Source: Bacteroidales bacterium
GTDB lineage: Bacteria > Bacteroidota > Bacteroidia > Bacteroidales > VadinHA17
Direction of reading: 5' to 3'
Assembly (NCBI GenBank): GCA_021371855.1
Contig: JAJFVL010000068.1
Location: 54,906 to 118,905, forward strand
Length of the DNA stretch: 64,000 bases
This document shows, in pieces, positions 8,001-16,239 of the stretch. The stretch's first letter is position 1. Each line of letters opens with the position of its first letter. Both the position numbers and the translations under genes were made by a program. The notes under the pieces were generated by a model, which did not search any database, was not told where the DNA came from, and saw nothing but the letters and a program-made list of their open reading frames with translations.

Positions 8001-8183
8001 TTATCTTTTATTTTCTTTTTCACACGGACAGGGAATCGATTTCAGCCTTCTATGCTTATTTTGAGTTGCACAACTGCTTGCAACAAACAAAGCAACAAGT
8101 AATATAATGAAAAATCTGGGACAAATGCTTCCGAAGTTGTGAAAGATCAGCTTTTGTTGCCGGGTTATTGGTTTCTTAATCAT
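8001..8183 (-). CDS. Small putative lipoprotein, cysteine-rich tail
   Basis: 60 codons. After a basic N-region (MIKKPITRQQKLIFHN...) there is a hydrophobic core FFIILLVALFVASSC whose end fits a lipobox (VASSC). The mature part would be only about 23 residues, basic, ending IPCPCEKENKR. Tiny lipoproteins with a CPC-type tail occur in Bacteroidota, which supports it being real, but the long n-region before the hydrophobic core is odd and the true start may be internal. No partner gene is evident. Confidence 0.45.
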   Translation of the reverse strand: MIKKPITRQQKLIFHNFGSICPRFFIILLVALFVASSCATQNKHRRLKSIPCPCEKENKR

Positions 8184-8292
8184 CAGTCAAAATAAATCAG
8201 TAAATAAAATTGAAGTTCTGTGATCTTTTCAGGTTGCACAAAAATAGAATAATCTTTTCAAATACAATTCTTTGGGTTGAGGAATCCAGTGG

Positions 8293-8475
8293 TTAAGTCT
8301 TGTTGTTACTAACTGTAAGGTTTACAAGTGCAACAGCTGCAGATCTCTCATCTCCTGTTTTTTTTACAATCGCAAGCGACATAAGAGTATATTCCGGGAT
8401 TTTCTTTATATTCAGGTCGCCGAATCTAAATGTACTCCGTTGGTTTATATTTGTGTTATAGTAATCCGGGTCAGG
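8293..8475 (-). pseudogene. 3' remnant of an unidentified protein gene
   Basis: A 61-codon frame on the minus strand with clear coding character but no start codon at its 5' side. Stops (TAA TAA) lie immediately upstream, and the first ATG is 32 codons in. It reads PDPDYYNTNINQRSTFRF, continuing with GDLNIKKIPEYTLMSLAIV and KKTGDERSAAVALVNLTV, and ends SNNKT-stop. The family was not recognised. I interpret it as the C-terminal relic of a gene truncated by deletion. A 29-codon peptide from the internal ATG is the alternative. Confidence 0.4.
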
Positions 8476-8502
8476 TTATTAAAATAATTTGCGTTTAATA
8501 GT

Positions 8503-8510
8503 TATCTTTG
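8503..8510 (+). promoter_or_regulatory. Bacteroidota -7 box (TATCTTTG) for the deaminase gene
   Basis: TATCTTTG matches TAnnTTTG. Transcription would start near 8516, which argues against upstream TTG (8508) or ATG (8520) starts and favours ATG 8547. A well-spaced -33 TTTG is not evident. Confidence 0.45.
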
Positions 8511-8546
8511 TGCGCTTTTATGCCACTGAAAAAATCAGAGAAAGAA

Positions 8547-9017
8547 ATGTCAGAGAAAGAGCTAATAAAGCCATATGGCGAGAAACAGATCGTATTCGAC
8601 AAACGCTATCTTGAGATGGCTCTCATCTGGGCACAAAATTCCTACTGTGTCAGACGTCAGGTCGGAGCCCTGATCGTAAAGGAAAAGATGATTATATCCG
8701 ATGGCTATAATGGAACTCCTTCCGGCTTTGAAAACGTATGTGAAGATGAGAACAACGTTACGAAACCATACGTACTTCATGCCGAAGCAAATGCCATTAC
8801 CAAAGTAGCCAAGTCAAATAATTCAAGTGAAAATTCCACTCTTTATGTTACAACATCGCCATGCATGGAGTGTTCCAAGCTTATTATACAGTCAGGTATT
8901 AAACGGGTAGTATATTGCAACCGTTATCATAAAACCGATGGACTGGATCTTCTGAAACGTGCAGGAATAGAATTGGTATATATTGATCCCGAAAACGATA
9001 CATATGAAATACAATAA
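8547..9017 (+). CDS. Deoxycytidylate (dCMP) deaminase, ComEB-type
   Basis: 156 residues from the chosen ATG. The zinc cytidine/deoxycytidylate deaminase site is complete: H78-A79-E80 (LHAEANAI) and P105-C106-M107-E108-C109 (SPCMECS). VRRQVGALIVK and DGYNGTPSGFENVCED are the substrate-binding segments typical of dCMP deaminases. The enzyme makes dUMP for thymidylate synthesis in the cytoplasm. The start is set by the -7 box at 8503-8510 and by GAGAAAGAA just before ATG 8547. An ATG at 8520 would add 9 residues and leave almost no leader. The stop overlaps the start of the S41 protease gene by 14 bp, so the two are cotranscribed. Confidence 0.9.
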   Translation: MSEKELIKPYGEKQIVFDKRYLEMALIWAQNSYCVRRQVGALIVKEKMIISDGYNGTPSGFENVCEDENNVTKPYVLHAEANAITKVAKSNNSSENSTLYVTTSPCMECSKLIIQSGIKRVVYCNRYHKTDGLDLLKRAGIELVYIDPENDTYEIQ

Positions 9018-10602
9018 CTCAAAAAGAAGTGTTTTTCTTCCTTTAATGCTCGCAATAGCACTCGCTGCCGGAATTTATATAGGAAAGACCCTTCCCGGAA
9101 GAGATGACTATCAGCAGCATTCAAATATCAGATCAAAAAATGACAAGTTGAACCTTATCCTGAACGTAATTGAATCCAATTACGTCGATTCAGTTAACCG
9201 TAACGATCTGGTTGAGGCAGCAATCCCTGCCATACTTAAGAAATTAGATCCACATTCCGTATATATTCCGGCAAAGGATCTTGCGCGCGCCAATGAACCA
9301 TTACAGGGAAACTTCGAGGGTATCGGTATTTCTTTCACAATGCTTACCGATACTATCCTTGTTATAAGTACCATTCCCGGAGGTCCCTCTGAGAAACTTG
9401 GACTGCTGCCAGGGGACAAGATACTGTATGTAAATGATTCTCTTGTTGCCGGGAAACATATAAGCGACGAAAGGATAATGGGGATGCTTAAAGGTCCTCG
9501 GGGAACCAATGTTAAAATAAAACTTCTTCGCAGCGGGCAGAAAGAACTTATGCTATTTGATATTACCCGCGATAAAATTCCAATTTACAGTGTAGACGTC
9601 GACTATATGGTAAATGATCATACGGGATATATCAAGATCAACAATTTTGCAATGACAACCTATGATGAGTTCATGAAGGGACTCAGGGAACTTAAAGAAA
9701 AAGGGATGACCAGCCTTATTCTCGACCTCCGGGCTAACTCGGGGGGTATCATGGAAGCTGCCATTCAGATAGCCAATCAGTTCCTGAAAGAAGGGCAACT
9801 GATTGTTTATACAAAAGGACGTGCCCAGCCCCGAAGTGAAGCAAGGGCTACAGGTAAAGGAGAATTTGAAACAGGCGATCTGGTTGTTCTGATAGATGAA
9901 TGGAGCGCGTCCGCCAGTGAAATTCTCGCCGGGGCAATTCAGGATAATGACCGCGGAACAATTATCGGCAGACGATCCTTTGGTAAAGGATTGGTTCAGG
10001 AACCAGTTCCATTTGCTGACGGTTCAGGAATGCGGCTTACCATCGCACGTTATTACACCCCTACCGGCAGGTCGATACAGAAACCTTACAACAATGGATT
10101 TGAAGAATATTTCGACGATCTGAACGAAAGGTATAACCGTGGTGAGTTTGAAGTATCCGACAGTATCCACTTTTCTGACTCCCTTAAATTCACTACCCCT
10201 GGCGGACGTACCGTTTATGGTGGCGGAGGTATTATGCCTGATAAGTTTGTTCCGGTTGACACTTCGGGAATATCTCCTTATTTTCTTAAAGTCAGATCGC
10301 TTATTTACAGATTTGCACTTAAATACACCGATAACAACAGAATGGTATTAAGGGCATTTACCCAGCCGGATGACCTGGGAAAATATCTTGATAAGCAGCC
10401 ACTGCTCGATCAGTTCATCAACTTTGCCGCAACAAACGGTGTCAAAAAAGATCCGGCAGGATTAGAAATATCCCGGGAGATCATCAATACACAAATAAAA
10501 GCATATGTTGCCCGTAATATTCTGGATAATAAAGGTTTCTATCCTATCTGGGAAAAAATAGACACCACACTTAAATATGCGATTGATTTTCTGAAAAAAT
10601 AA
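9004..10602 (+). CDS. C-terminal processing protease, S41 family
   Basis: 532 residues from ATG 9004. An N-terminal membrane anchor/signal (about 10-26) is followed by an S41 N-terminal helical region, a PDZ domain (about 103-185, with GIGISFTM and PGGPSEKLGLLPGDKI), and the protease core. The serine is in SASASEI (Ser303 or Ser305; Ser303 gives the usual 25-residue spacing) and the lysine is Lys328 in SFGKGLVQ. Ctp proteases trim periplasmic or lipoprotein substrates from the C-terminus. Bacteroidota often carry several of these. It overlaps the dCMP deaminase by 14 bp, with no functional connection known. Confidence 0.92.
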   Translation: MKYNNSKRSVFLPLMLAIALAAGIYIGKTLPGRDDYQQHSNIRSKNDKLNLILNVIESNYVDSVNRNDLVEAAIPAILKKLDPHSVYIPAKDLARANEPLQGNFEGIGISFTMLTDTILVISTIPGGPSEKLGLLPGDKILYVNDSLVAGKHISDERIMGMLKGPRGTNVKIKLLRSGQKELMLFDITRDKIPIYSVDVDYMVNDHTGYIKINNFAMTTYDEFMKGLRELKEKGMTSLILDLRANSGGIMEAAIQIANQFLKEGQLIVYTKGRAQPRSEARATGKGEFETGDLVVLIDEWSASASEILAGAIQDNDRGTIIGRRSFGKGLVQEPVPFADGSGMRLTIARYYTPTGRSIQKPYNNGFEEYFDDLNERYNRGEFEVSDSIHFSDSLKFTTPGGRTVYGGGGIMPDKFVPVDTSGISPYFLKVRSLIYRFALKYTDNNRMVLRAFTQPDDLGKYLDKQPLLDQFINFAATNGVKKDPAGLEISREIINTQIKAYVARNILDNKGFYPIWEKIDTTLKYAIDFLKK

Positions 10603-10610
10603 GAATTATC

Positions 10611-10636
10611 AGCCCCCTTCAGCGGGGATGGGGGCT
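10611..10636 (+). terminator. Hairpin after the S41 protease gene
   Basis: AGCCCCC (10611-10617) pairs with GGGGGCT (10630-10636) around a 12-base loop, 9 bp after the stop. The following bases are AAAACATTTTG, not a clean T-run, so termination on the plus strand may be weak. On the other strand a T-rich tract (TTCTTATTTTTT) follows a few bases on, which would suit the convergent hydrolase transcript if it reads this far. Confidence 0.5.
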
Positions 10637-10736
10637 AAAACATTTTGTATTAATTTGATTATCTGATTATTGTTCTTATTTCCCGGGTCCCTCTGTATTT
10701 TCCTAGATGTTCTCTGTGCTATTAAAAAGTCTGATA

Positions 10737-11531
10737 TTAAAGGCTTTTTATAAAATCGCTTATAGTTTTCACCGAGAGATCCTCTTCTTCAATAAATCCT
10801 ATATGCCCCGAGTTTTTAAGAACAACAACCCTGGCATTAGCAGGCAAATTTACTTTTGTCTGAATAACATCACAGGAGATATAATTATCCATCGAACCCA
10901 GTATCCATAAACATGGAACCCTGCCCTCTTCCATCACATTTAACCTGGATGGCCTCTGAATCATCCCGTTCAATATTGCTATAATTCCCTCTCCCGGAGT
11001 CCGTGAGGCAATTTCTTTAGATCTCTGAAGTTCTGCCGGAAATCTCTCAAGGTTTGAAGGTGCAAACATCATTGTCACATTATCGGGATACATCAGGTTT
11101 TTCTTTCCTCTTCTCACTATACCTATCTCGCGTCTCCTTTTTTCAAGAGCTGCGGGGGTATCAGAGAATGGCTGCGAATGAAAAAGACAATAGCCTGAAA
11201 GATATTGCGGGAAGAGATCAAGAAATGCAAGAGTAACATACCCTCCGAGTGAATGGCCTGCAAAACAGGCTTTCTTAACTCCCAGTTCATCAAGAAGCTC
11301 TTTTAATGCTGTTGCCATGAACTCCATGGTATGCGTCTCTCCATAAACATCGGAACGACCATGACCCGGAAGATCTATTGCAATGACCCTGAATTCTGAG
11401 GCAAGTCTCTCTGCAAAACCACCCCATATCTCCGACGACTCAAGATAGCCATGGAGCAGAACAATTGGCTCTCCTATACCATTATCAGTGTAGAATATCC
11501 TGCCCGTTTTAAATTGAAAGTATTTTTTCAT
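10737..11531 (-). CDS. Alpha/beta hydrolase
   Basis: 264 residues from the ATG at 11531 (MKKYFQFKTGRIFYTD). A start 5 codons earlier is possible. The fold markers are all visible: the oxyanion segment LLHGYLESSEIW, the nucleophile elbow GHSLGG, the acid in ILGSMDNYI and the catalytic histidine in NSGHIGFIEE near the C-terminus. There is no signal peptide, so it is cytoplasmic. Such proteins include esterases and BioH/MenH-like enzymes, and the substrate cannot be told. It stands alone, convergent with the S41 gene. Confidence 0.87.
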   Translation of the reverse strand: MKKYFQFKTGRIFYTDNGIGEPIVLLHGYLESSEIWGGFAERLASEFRVIAIDLPGHGRSDVYGETHTMEFMATALKELLDELGVKKACFAGHSLGGYVTLAFLDLFPQYLSGYCLFHSQPFSDTPAALEKRRREIGIVRRGKKNLMYPDNVTMMFAPSNLERFPAELQRSKEIASRTPGEGIIAILNGMIQRPSRLNVMEEGRVPCLWILGSMDNYISCDVIQTKVNLPANARVVVLKNSGHIGFIEEEDLSVKTISDFIKSL

Positions 11532-11634
11532 ACAAGTCGGTTTCATGCAAAGTTAATTGTATTTTGAGAAGCTACAATACCTGTTGCAAGCTGGCTCTGA
11601 AAGAGCTGCATATGGATTAAATCAAACATATAAA

Positions 11635-11665
11635 TTGCTAATCTTATCAATTTATTTTAACTTTA
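11635..11665 (+). promoter_or_regulatory. Promoter of the succinate dehydrogenase operon
   Basis: TTG (11635-11637), a 20-bp spacer and TAACTTTA (11658-11665) fit the Bacteroidota pattern TTTG-N19/20-TAnnTTTG except for the last base. The expected start near 11672 leaves a 40-bp leader before sdhC. Confidence 0.45.
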
Positions 11666-11714
11666 TAAACAGATTACCCAAACACAAAACCAACCTGTAA
11701 ACATCTTATATCCT

Positions 11715-12359
11715 ATGAGTAAGATATTGTTTTCCTCCATTTCTAAAAAATTCGTTATGGCTCTTGCAGGGATTTTCCTCCTTTTATTCCTGCCTGTACA
11801 TCTTGGTATCAACCTGATGCTTTTAAAAACCGATCCGAAACCGTTTAACAATGTTGCACATTTCATGGCAACTTTTCCGCTAATCAAGATATTTGAGGTT
11901 GTTCTTCTGGGAACGATCTTAATTCACATTTTCTATGGCATCTGGGTTCAGATCCAGAACTGGCTTGCCCGTCCGGTTGGTTATGTCAGCGGCAATAAAG
12001 CAGAAACATCTTTTTTTTCAAAATTCATGATCTGGACAGGAGCGACTATCCTTACATTTCTTATCCTGCATTTCTTCAACTTTTATTTCATCAGGCTTGG
12101 TCTTGTTCCGGGGAATCCTGAAGATTTTTATTCTGTTGCTCATAGTTTGTTTAAGATCCCTGCATACAATTATATCTATCTCATTTGCTTTGTGCTTCTT
12201 GGTTTTCATCTTTATCATGCTTTCTATTCAGCGTTCCAGACTCTTGGCCTGAATCACCGCATATGGACTCCTTTGGTTAAAGTCATCGCGCTGATCTATG
12301 CTATTGTTCTCCCGGCGGGATTTGCTTTAATCTCAGTTACATTGTGGCTTTTCAGGTAG
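11715..12359 (+). CDS. sdhC: Succinate dehydrogenase/fumarate reductase cytochrome b subunit
   Basis: 214 residues with five membrane helices, the one-subunit, dihaem (B-type) anchor used by Bacteroidota and epsilonproteobacteria. Histidines that can ligate haem lie in helices (LPVHLGIN, LIHIFYGIW, ILHFFNFYF, LGFHLYHAFYSAFQTLGLNH). It anchors SdhA/SdhB in the inner membrane and exchanges electrons with menaquinone. sdhA follows 23 bp after the stop. It is the first gene of the operon, behind a recognisable promoter. Confidence 0.92.
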   Translation: MSKILFSSISKKFVMALAGIFLLLFLPVHLGINLMLLKTDPKPFNNVAHFMATFPLIKIFEVVLLGTILIHIFYGIWVQIQNWLARPVGYVSGNKAETSFFSKFMIWTGATILTFLILHFFNFYFIRLGLVPGNPEDFYSVAHSLFKIPAYNYIYLICFVLLGFHLYHAFYSAFQTLGLNHRIWTPLVKVIALIYAIVLPAGFALISVTLWLFR

Positions 12360-12382
12360 GTAGAAAGAAAATAATTACAATC

Positions 12383-14302
12383 ATGGCAAAACTAAATTCA
12401 AAGATACCCGATGGTCCTCTTGCACAGAAATGGACAAAGTACAAAGCTTCTGTAAAGCTGGTCAATCCGGCAAACAAAAAGAAGCTTGATATTATTGTAG
12501 TTGGTACAGGATTGGCTGGAGCAGGTGCTGCTTCATCGCTTGGAGAGCTGGGATATAATGTAAAATGCTTCTGCTACCAGGACTCCCCACGGAGAGCACA
12601 TTCGGTTGCAGCACAGGGCGGAATTAATGCAGCAAAGAATTATCAGAACGATGGCGACAGTACATATCGCCTTTTCTACGATATGATAAAAGGTGGCGAC
12701 TACAGGGCCCGCGAAGCAAATGTTTACAGGGCAGCTGAAGTAAGTAATGATGTCATCGATCATTTTACTGCTCTGGGGGTACCTTTCGCACGTGATTATG
12801 GTGGGACACTCGATACCCGTTCATTCGGCGGAGTACAGGTGTCAAGAACCTTTTATGCCAAAGGGCAGACGGGCCAGCAATGCCTTCTGGGAACCTATTC
12901 ATCGCTAAACAGGCAGATTAAAAAAGGGAATGTCAAAATGTTCCCTCGCCGCGAAATGCTCGATCTTGTGGTCATTGACGGGAAAGCACGCGGAATAATT
13001 GCCCGTAACCTGATTACCGGTGAAATAGAGAGACACTCAGCACATGCGGTTGTTCTGGCAACGGGCGGCTACGGAACTATTTACTATCTCTCTACCCTTG
13101 CAGTCAATTCAAATGCTTCAGCTGCATGGAAAGCACACAAGAAAGGAGCATTCTTTGCCAATCCAAGTTTTGTGCAGATACATCCCACCTCGGTTCCCCA
13201 GTTAAATGAATTTCAGTCAAAACTGACTCTTATGTCGGAGTCACTTCGGAACGACGGGCGTATGTGGGTACCAAAAACAAAAGGAGATAAACGCCCGGCT
13301 AATGATATACCTGAAGAAGAGAGGGATTATTATCTTGAAAGGAGATATCCCGCCTTCGGGAACCTGGTACCCAGGGATGTTGCTTCAAGAGCAACTAAAG
13401 AAAGATGCGATGCAGGCTTTGGGGTTGGAAAAACCGGTCTTGCCGTTAACCTTGACTTCAGGGATTCGATAAATAAACAGGGGAAAAAGGCTATAGAAGA
13501 TAAATATGGGAACCTGTTTGAAATGTATAAGACCATTACCGGTGTTGATCCATATGAAGAACCGATGCGCATTTACCCTGCAGGCCATTATACAATGGGA
13601 GGCTTATGGGTTGATTATGAACTGATGACAACAATCCCCGGACTTTACGCAATAGGCGAAGCCAATTTCTCCGATCACGGGGCCAACCGTCTGGGAGCCA
13701 GTTCACTGATGCAGGCTTCAGGAGATGGTTACTTTATTCTTCCAAATACAATCAGCAACTATCTGGCTGATGAGATACGTGTTCCGAAAATTTCAACCAC
13801 AAGTCCTGAATTTGAAAAGACTGAAAAGACTGCCGTTGAAAGGCTTAATAATCTAATTTCAATAAAAGGGAAACAAACCGCTTCATCATTTCACAAACGT
13901 TTAGGAAAGATAATGTGGGATTATTGCGGGATGGTCAGAAATGAGGAGGGATTAAGAAAAGCTCTTGTACTGATAAATGATCTTAAGGATGAATTCTGGA
14001 AAGATCTCAATGTCCCCGGAACCATTAATGAACTAAACATAGAACTCGAAAAAGCAGGCAGGGTGGCAGATTTTTTTGAGCTTACAGAGCTTCTTGTACA
14101 TGACGCGCTTGACAGAAAGGAATCGTGTGGTGCACATTTCAGGGAGGAGTATCAGACCCCTGACGGTGAGGCCCAGCGTAATGATGAGCAGTTTGCATAT
14201 GTAGCTGCATGGGAATATGCCGGTGAAGGAAAGCCTCATATCCTGCACAAAGAAGAGCTGAAGTTTGAAGAGGTGGAGATGAAGGTGAGAAGCTACAAAT
14301 GA
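12383..14302 (+). CDS. sdhA: Succinate dehydrogenase/fumarate reductase flavoprotein subunit
   Basis: 639 residues from ATG 12383, preceded by a purine-rich GGTAGGTAGAAAGAAAA site. The FAD-binding glycine motif is at about 38-51 (IIVVGTGLAGAGAA). The segment AHSVAAQGGINAA carries the histidine for covalent FAD, and HPTSVP, LGASSLMQASGDG and the C-terminal domain are typical. It oxidises succinate or reduces fumarate on the cytoplasmic side. The length matches the Bacteroidota B-type enzyme. Unusually, the next subunit gene does not follow closely: 224 bp of tandem repeats separate it from sdhB. Confidence 0.95.
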   Translation: MAKLNSKIPDGPLAQKWTKYKASVKLVNPANKKKLDIIVVGTGLAGAGAASSLGELGYNVKCFCYQDSPRRAHSVAAQGGINAAKNYQNDGDSTYRLFYDMIKGGDYRAREANVYRAAEVSNDVIDHFTALGVPFARDYGGTLDTRSFGGVQVSRTFYAKGQTGQQCLLGTYSSLNRQIKKGNVKMFPRREMLDLVVIDGKARGIIARNLITGEIERHSAHAVVLATGGYGTIYYLSTLAVNSNASAAWKAHKKGAFFANPSFVQIHPTSVPQLNEFQSKLTLMSESLRNDGRMWVPKTKGDKRPANDIPEEERDYYLERRYPAFGNLVPRDVASRATKERCDAGFGVGKTGLAVNLDFRDSINKQGKKAIEDKYGNLFEMYKTITGVDPYEEPMRIYPAGHYTMGGLWVDYELMTTIPGLYAIGEANFSDHGANRLGASSLMQASGDGYFILPNTISNYLADEIRVPKISTTSPEFEKTEKTAVERLNNLISIKGKQTASSFHKRLGKIMWDYCGMVRNEEGLRKALVLINDLKDEFWKDLNVPGTINELNIELEKAGRVADFFELTELLVHDALDRKESCGAHFREEYQTPDGEAQRNDEQFAYVAAWEYAGEGKPHILHKEELKFEEVEMKVRSYK

Positions 14303-14303
14303 T

Positions 14304-14407
14304 GGCGCAAAGGCACAATGGTGCAACGGTGCAATGGCGTAACGGTGCAACGGTGCAATGGTGTAATGGTGCAACGGTGCAATGGTACAATGGGATAATG
14401 GGGAAAA
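14304..14407 (+). repeat. 8-bp tandem repeat (GGTGCAAY), about 13 units
   Basis: Starting 2 bp after the sdhA stop, 13 consecutive octamers follow the pattern GG-TG-CAAY: GGTGCAAC and GGTGCAAT recur, with variants GGCGTAAC, GGTGTAAT, GGTACAAT and GGGATAAT. The unit size is constant and the variants are point changes. As it is in the sdhA-sdhB transcript it will be transcribed. It is a candidate for slippage-driven length variation. Confidence 0.9.
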
Positions 14408-14495
14408 GGCTGTAAAGGTTTTAGAAGCGATAGAGGCATTACAGCTATCACAACCCTAACAGCATTTAAAGCATTTAAAGCCTTTAAAGCTTTCT
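14408..14495 (+). repeat. 9-bp repeat pair in inverted orientation, sdhA-sdhB spacer
   Basis: The left part (14408-14438) has GGCTGTAAAGG and GATAGAGGC. The right part (14461-14490) is three units AGCATTTAA/AGCATTTAA/AGCCTTTAA followed by AGC. The right units are the reverse-complement type of the left (compare GGCTTTARA with TYTAAAGCC). The same two repeat types bracket the gene at 38376-38732, so this may be the same element without a gene inside. Confidence 0.55.
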
Positions 14496-14526
14496 TAAAA
14501 ATGACATAACTTATAATAATAAAAAT

Positions 14527-15261
14527 ATGAAGCTGATACTTAAGATCTGGCGTCAGAAAAATTCAAAGTCAAAAGGTAGTTTTGTGACATACATTATGGA
14601 TGATGTTTCTCCGGAGATGTCATTTCTCGAGATGCTCGATGCTCTCAATAAAAAACTGGTGGAGGCGGATAAAGATCCCGTTGCCTTCGACCACGACTGC
14701 CGCGAAGGGATATGCGGATCGTGCGGAATGTATATAAACGGGCATCCTCACGGACCGGTTCCTGCTATAACAACATGTCATCTTTCAATGAGGTATTTTA
14801 AGGATGGAGAGACTATATGGATTGAACCATGGAGAGCAAAACCCTTTCCCGTAATCAAAGACCTGATTGTCGACAGATCAGCTTTCGATAAAATTCAGAT
14901 CGCCGGCGGATTCATTTCTGTCAATGCAGGTGCAGCCCCCGAGGCCAATTCAATTCTTGTTCAGAAGAAAAAATCGGACGATGCTTTCGACTCATCAATC
15001 TGCATAGGTTGCGGAGCCTGCGTTGCAGCTTGCAAAAATGCCTCTGCCATGTTGTTTGTATCGGCAAAAATTTCTCAGTTTGCACGTTTACCTCAGGGCC
15101 GGATTGAAGCAAGAGAGAGAGTGAGAGCTATGGTTAAAAAAATGGATGAAGTCGGTTTTGGCAATTGCTCAAACACTGGTGCCTGTGAGGCAGAATGCCC
15201 GAAACAGATTAAAATAAAAAATATTGCACTGTTAAACAGGGAATTCTATAAAGCATTCTGA
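14527..15261 (+). CDS. sdhB: Succinate dehydrogenase/fumarate reductase iron-sulfur subunit
   Basis: 244 residues. The N-terminal [2Fe-2S] ferredoxin domain has CREGICGSCGMYINGHPHG and a fourth cysteine in TTCH. The C-terminal domain has CIGCGACVAACKN and CSNTGACEAECPK for the [4Fe-4S] and [3Fe-4S] clusters. It carries electrons from SdhA to the haem/menaquinone subunit. All cluster cysteines are present. It probably belongs to the sdhC-sdhA transcript despite the 224-bp repeat spacer, and no strong separate promoter was seen in that spacer. Confidence 0.95.
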   Translation: MKLILKIWRQKNSKSKGSFVTYIMDDVSPEMSFLEMLDALNKKLVEADKDPVAFDHDCREGICGSCGMYINGHPHGPVPAITTCHLSMRYFKDGETIWIEPWRAKPFPVIKDLIVDRSAFDKIQIAGGFISVNAGAAPEANSILVQKKKSDDAFDSSICIGCGACVAACKNASAMLFVSAKISQFARLPQGRIEARERVRAMVKKMDEVGFGNCSNTGACEAECPKQIKIKNIALLNREFYKAF

Positions 15262-15405
15262 AAAATATAGAGGTCTCAAAAATTAATTTATAAAATTGGA
15301 TCTTCAAGGATAAATCCATCTGATTATCTGACAGAAATAGAATCATTCTGCCAGGCTTAAGTGTAATTGGGCAGAAAGTGGTAACTAATTGTAATCCGGA
15401 TTATA

Positions 15406-15413
15406 TATCTTTG
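15406..15413 (+). promoter_or_regulatory. -7 box (TATCTTTG) before the ECF sigma gene
   Basis: TATCTTTG fits the Bacteroidota housekeeping -7 element and lies 52 bp before the sigma-factor ATG. A TTG at 15389-15391 is too close for a standard -33 element. Confidence 0.4.
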
Positions 15414-15464
15414 TCCGGTCTTAGTCAGGTTTAATTTTATAGCTACTTGTAACCTAATTGAAGA

Positions 15465-16061
15465 ATGGTGAATCTGATCGATCTGCATAAAAAAATCAGA
15501 GAGGGAGATCCTGAAGCTTTCAAAGAGTTATTCAAAATGACCCATGCCCGTTTAATGGGGTATTGCAGGTTATTTGTTCCGGAGCATGCCATCGCCGATG
15601 ATCTTGTTCAGGATTGTTATCTGAAATTATGGGAAAAAAGAAGTTCTCTTAAACCGGAACAATCGGTTGAAAGTCTGTTATTTGTTATGCTTCGTCATCA
15701 ATGTCTTAATTATCTGCGTAATAAAAATGTATTTCTTGTAAAGGAAGAGTTGGATTCCATCAAGGATATTGAGTTACAGCATCTGTTTGAACTGGATTTT
15801 ACCGGCAGCGAACAGAAAATCATTGAAGAAGAGCTAATTGATGCTATCAAAGAAAGTATTCAGAGACTCCCGCAAAAAAGGAAAACAGTACTTATTAAAT
15901 CAAAACTTGAAGGATTAAAAAATAAGGATGTCGCAGATGAATTGGGTATTTCAATCAAAGCAGTTGAAAAACATCTGCATCAGGCCAAAGAGCAAATTCG
16001 TAAGCAATTAATTACCAAATATCCCAGGTTGTTTGTATTCATTTTAACACTTTTTATCTAA
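15465..16061 (+). CDS. ECF RNA polymerase sigma factor (FecR/SusC-linked type)
   Basis: 198 residues. Region 2 is at about 20-85 (AIADDLVQDCYLKLWEKR, with the DLVQ/DxxL core-binding motif). Region 4 is at about 125-180 and ends in a helix-turn-helix (LEGLKNKDVADELGISIKAVEKHLHQAK). It belongs to the large Bacteroidota ECF group paired with FecR anti-sigma factors and STN-domain SusC receptors. It would direct transcription of the downstream SusC/SusD genes when the receptor senses its ligand. The FecR gene follows after 178 bp of pyrimidine-rich DNA. The target promoter cannot be fixed from this window alone. Confidence 0.92.
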   Translation: MVNLIDLHKKIREGDPEAFKELFKMTHARLMGYCRLFVPEHAIADDLVQDCYLKLWEKRSSLKPEQSVESLLFVMLRHQCLNYLRNKNVFLVKEELDSIKDIELQHLFELDFTGSEQKIIEEELIDAIKESIQRLPQKRKTVLIKSKLEGLKNKDVADELGISIKAVEKHLHQAKEQIRKQLITKYPRLFVFILTLFI

Positions 16062-16239
16062 TTCATCTAAAATTTATATTTCGTTCCCTCCCAGTCTCTC
16101 AATCTCCATTTCTCCTTTCCTACCTTCCTCCTTTTCTGTCCATCTCAATAAGGTCTTCCTCTTTATTTTATAATTTTTCACCTTCTTTAAGGTAGGGTTT
16201 CTCCATTTTTAGTGTACTCATTAAGTAAACATACTCAAT

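Noticed and set aside
16080..16150. Pyrimidine-rich tract before fecR as a regulatory RNA
   Set aside because: No stable fold or conserved motif is visible. It is noted only as composition bias.
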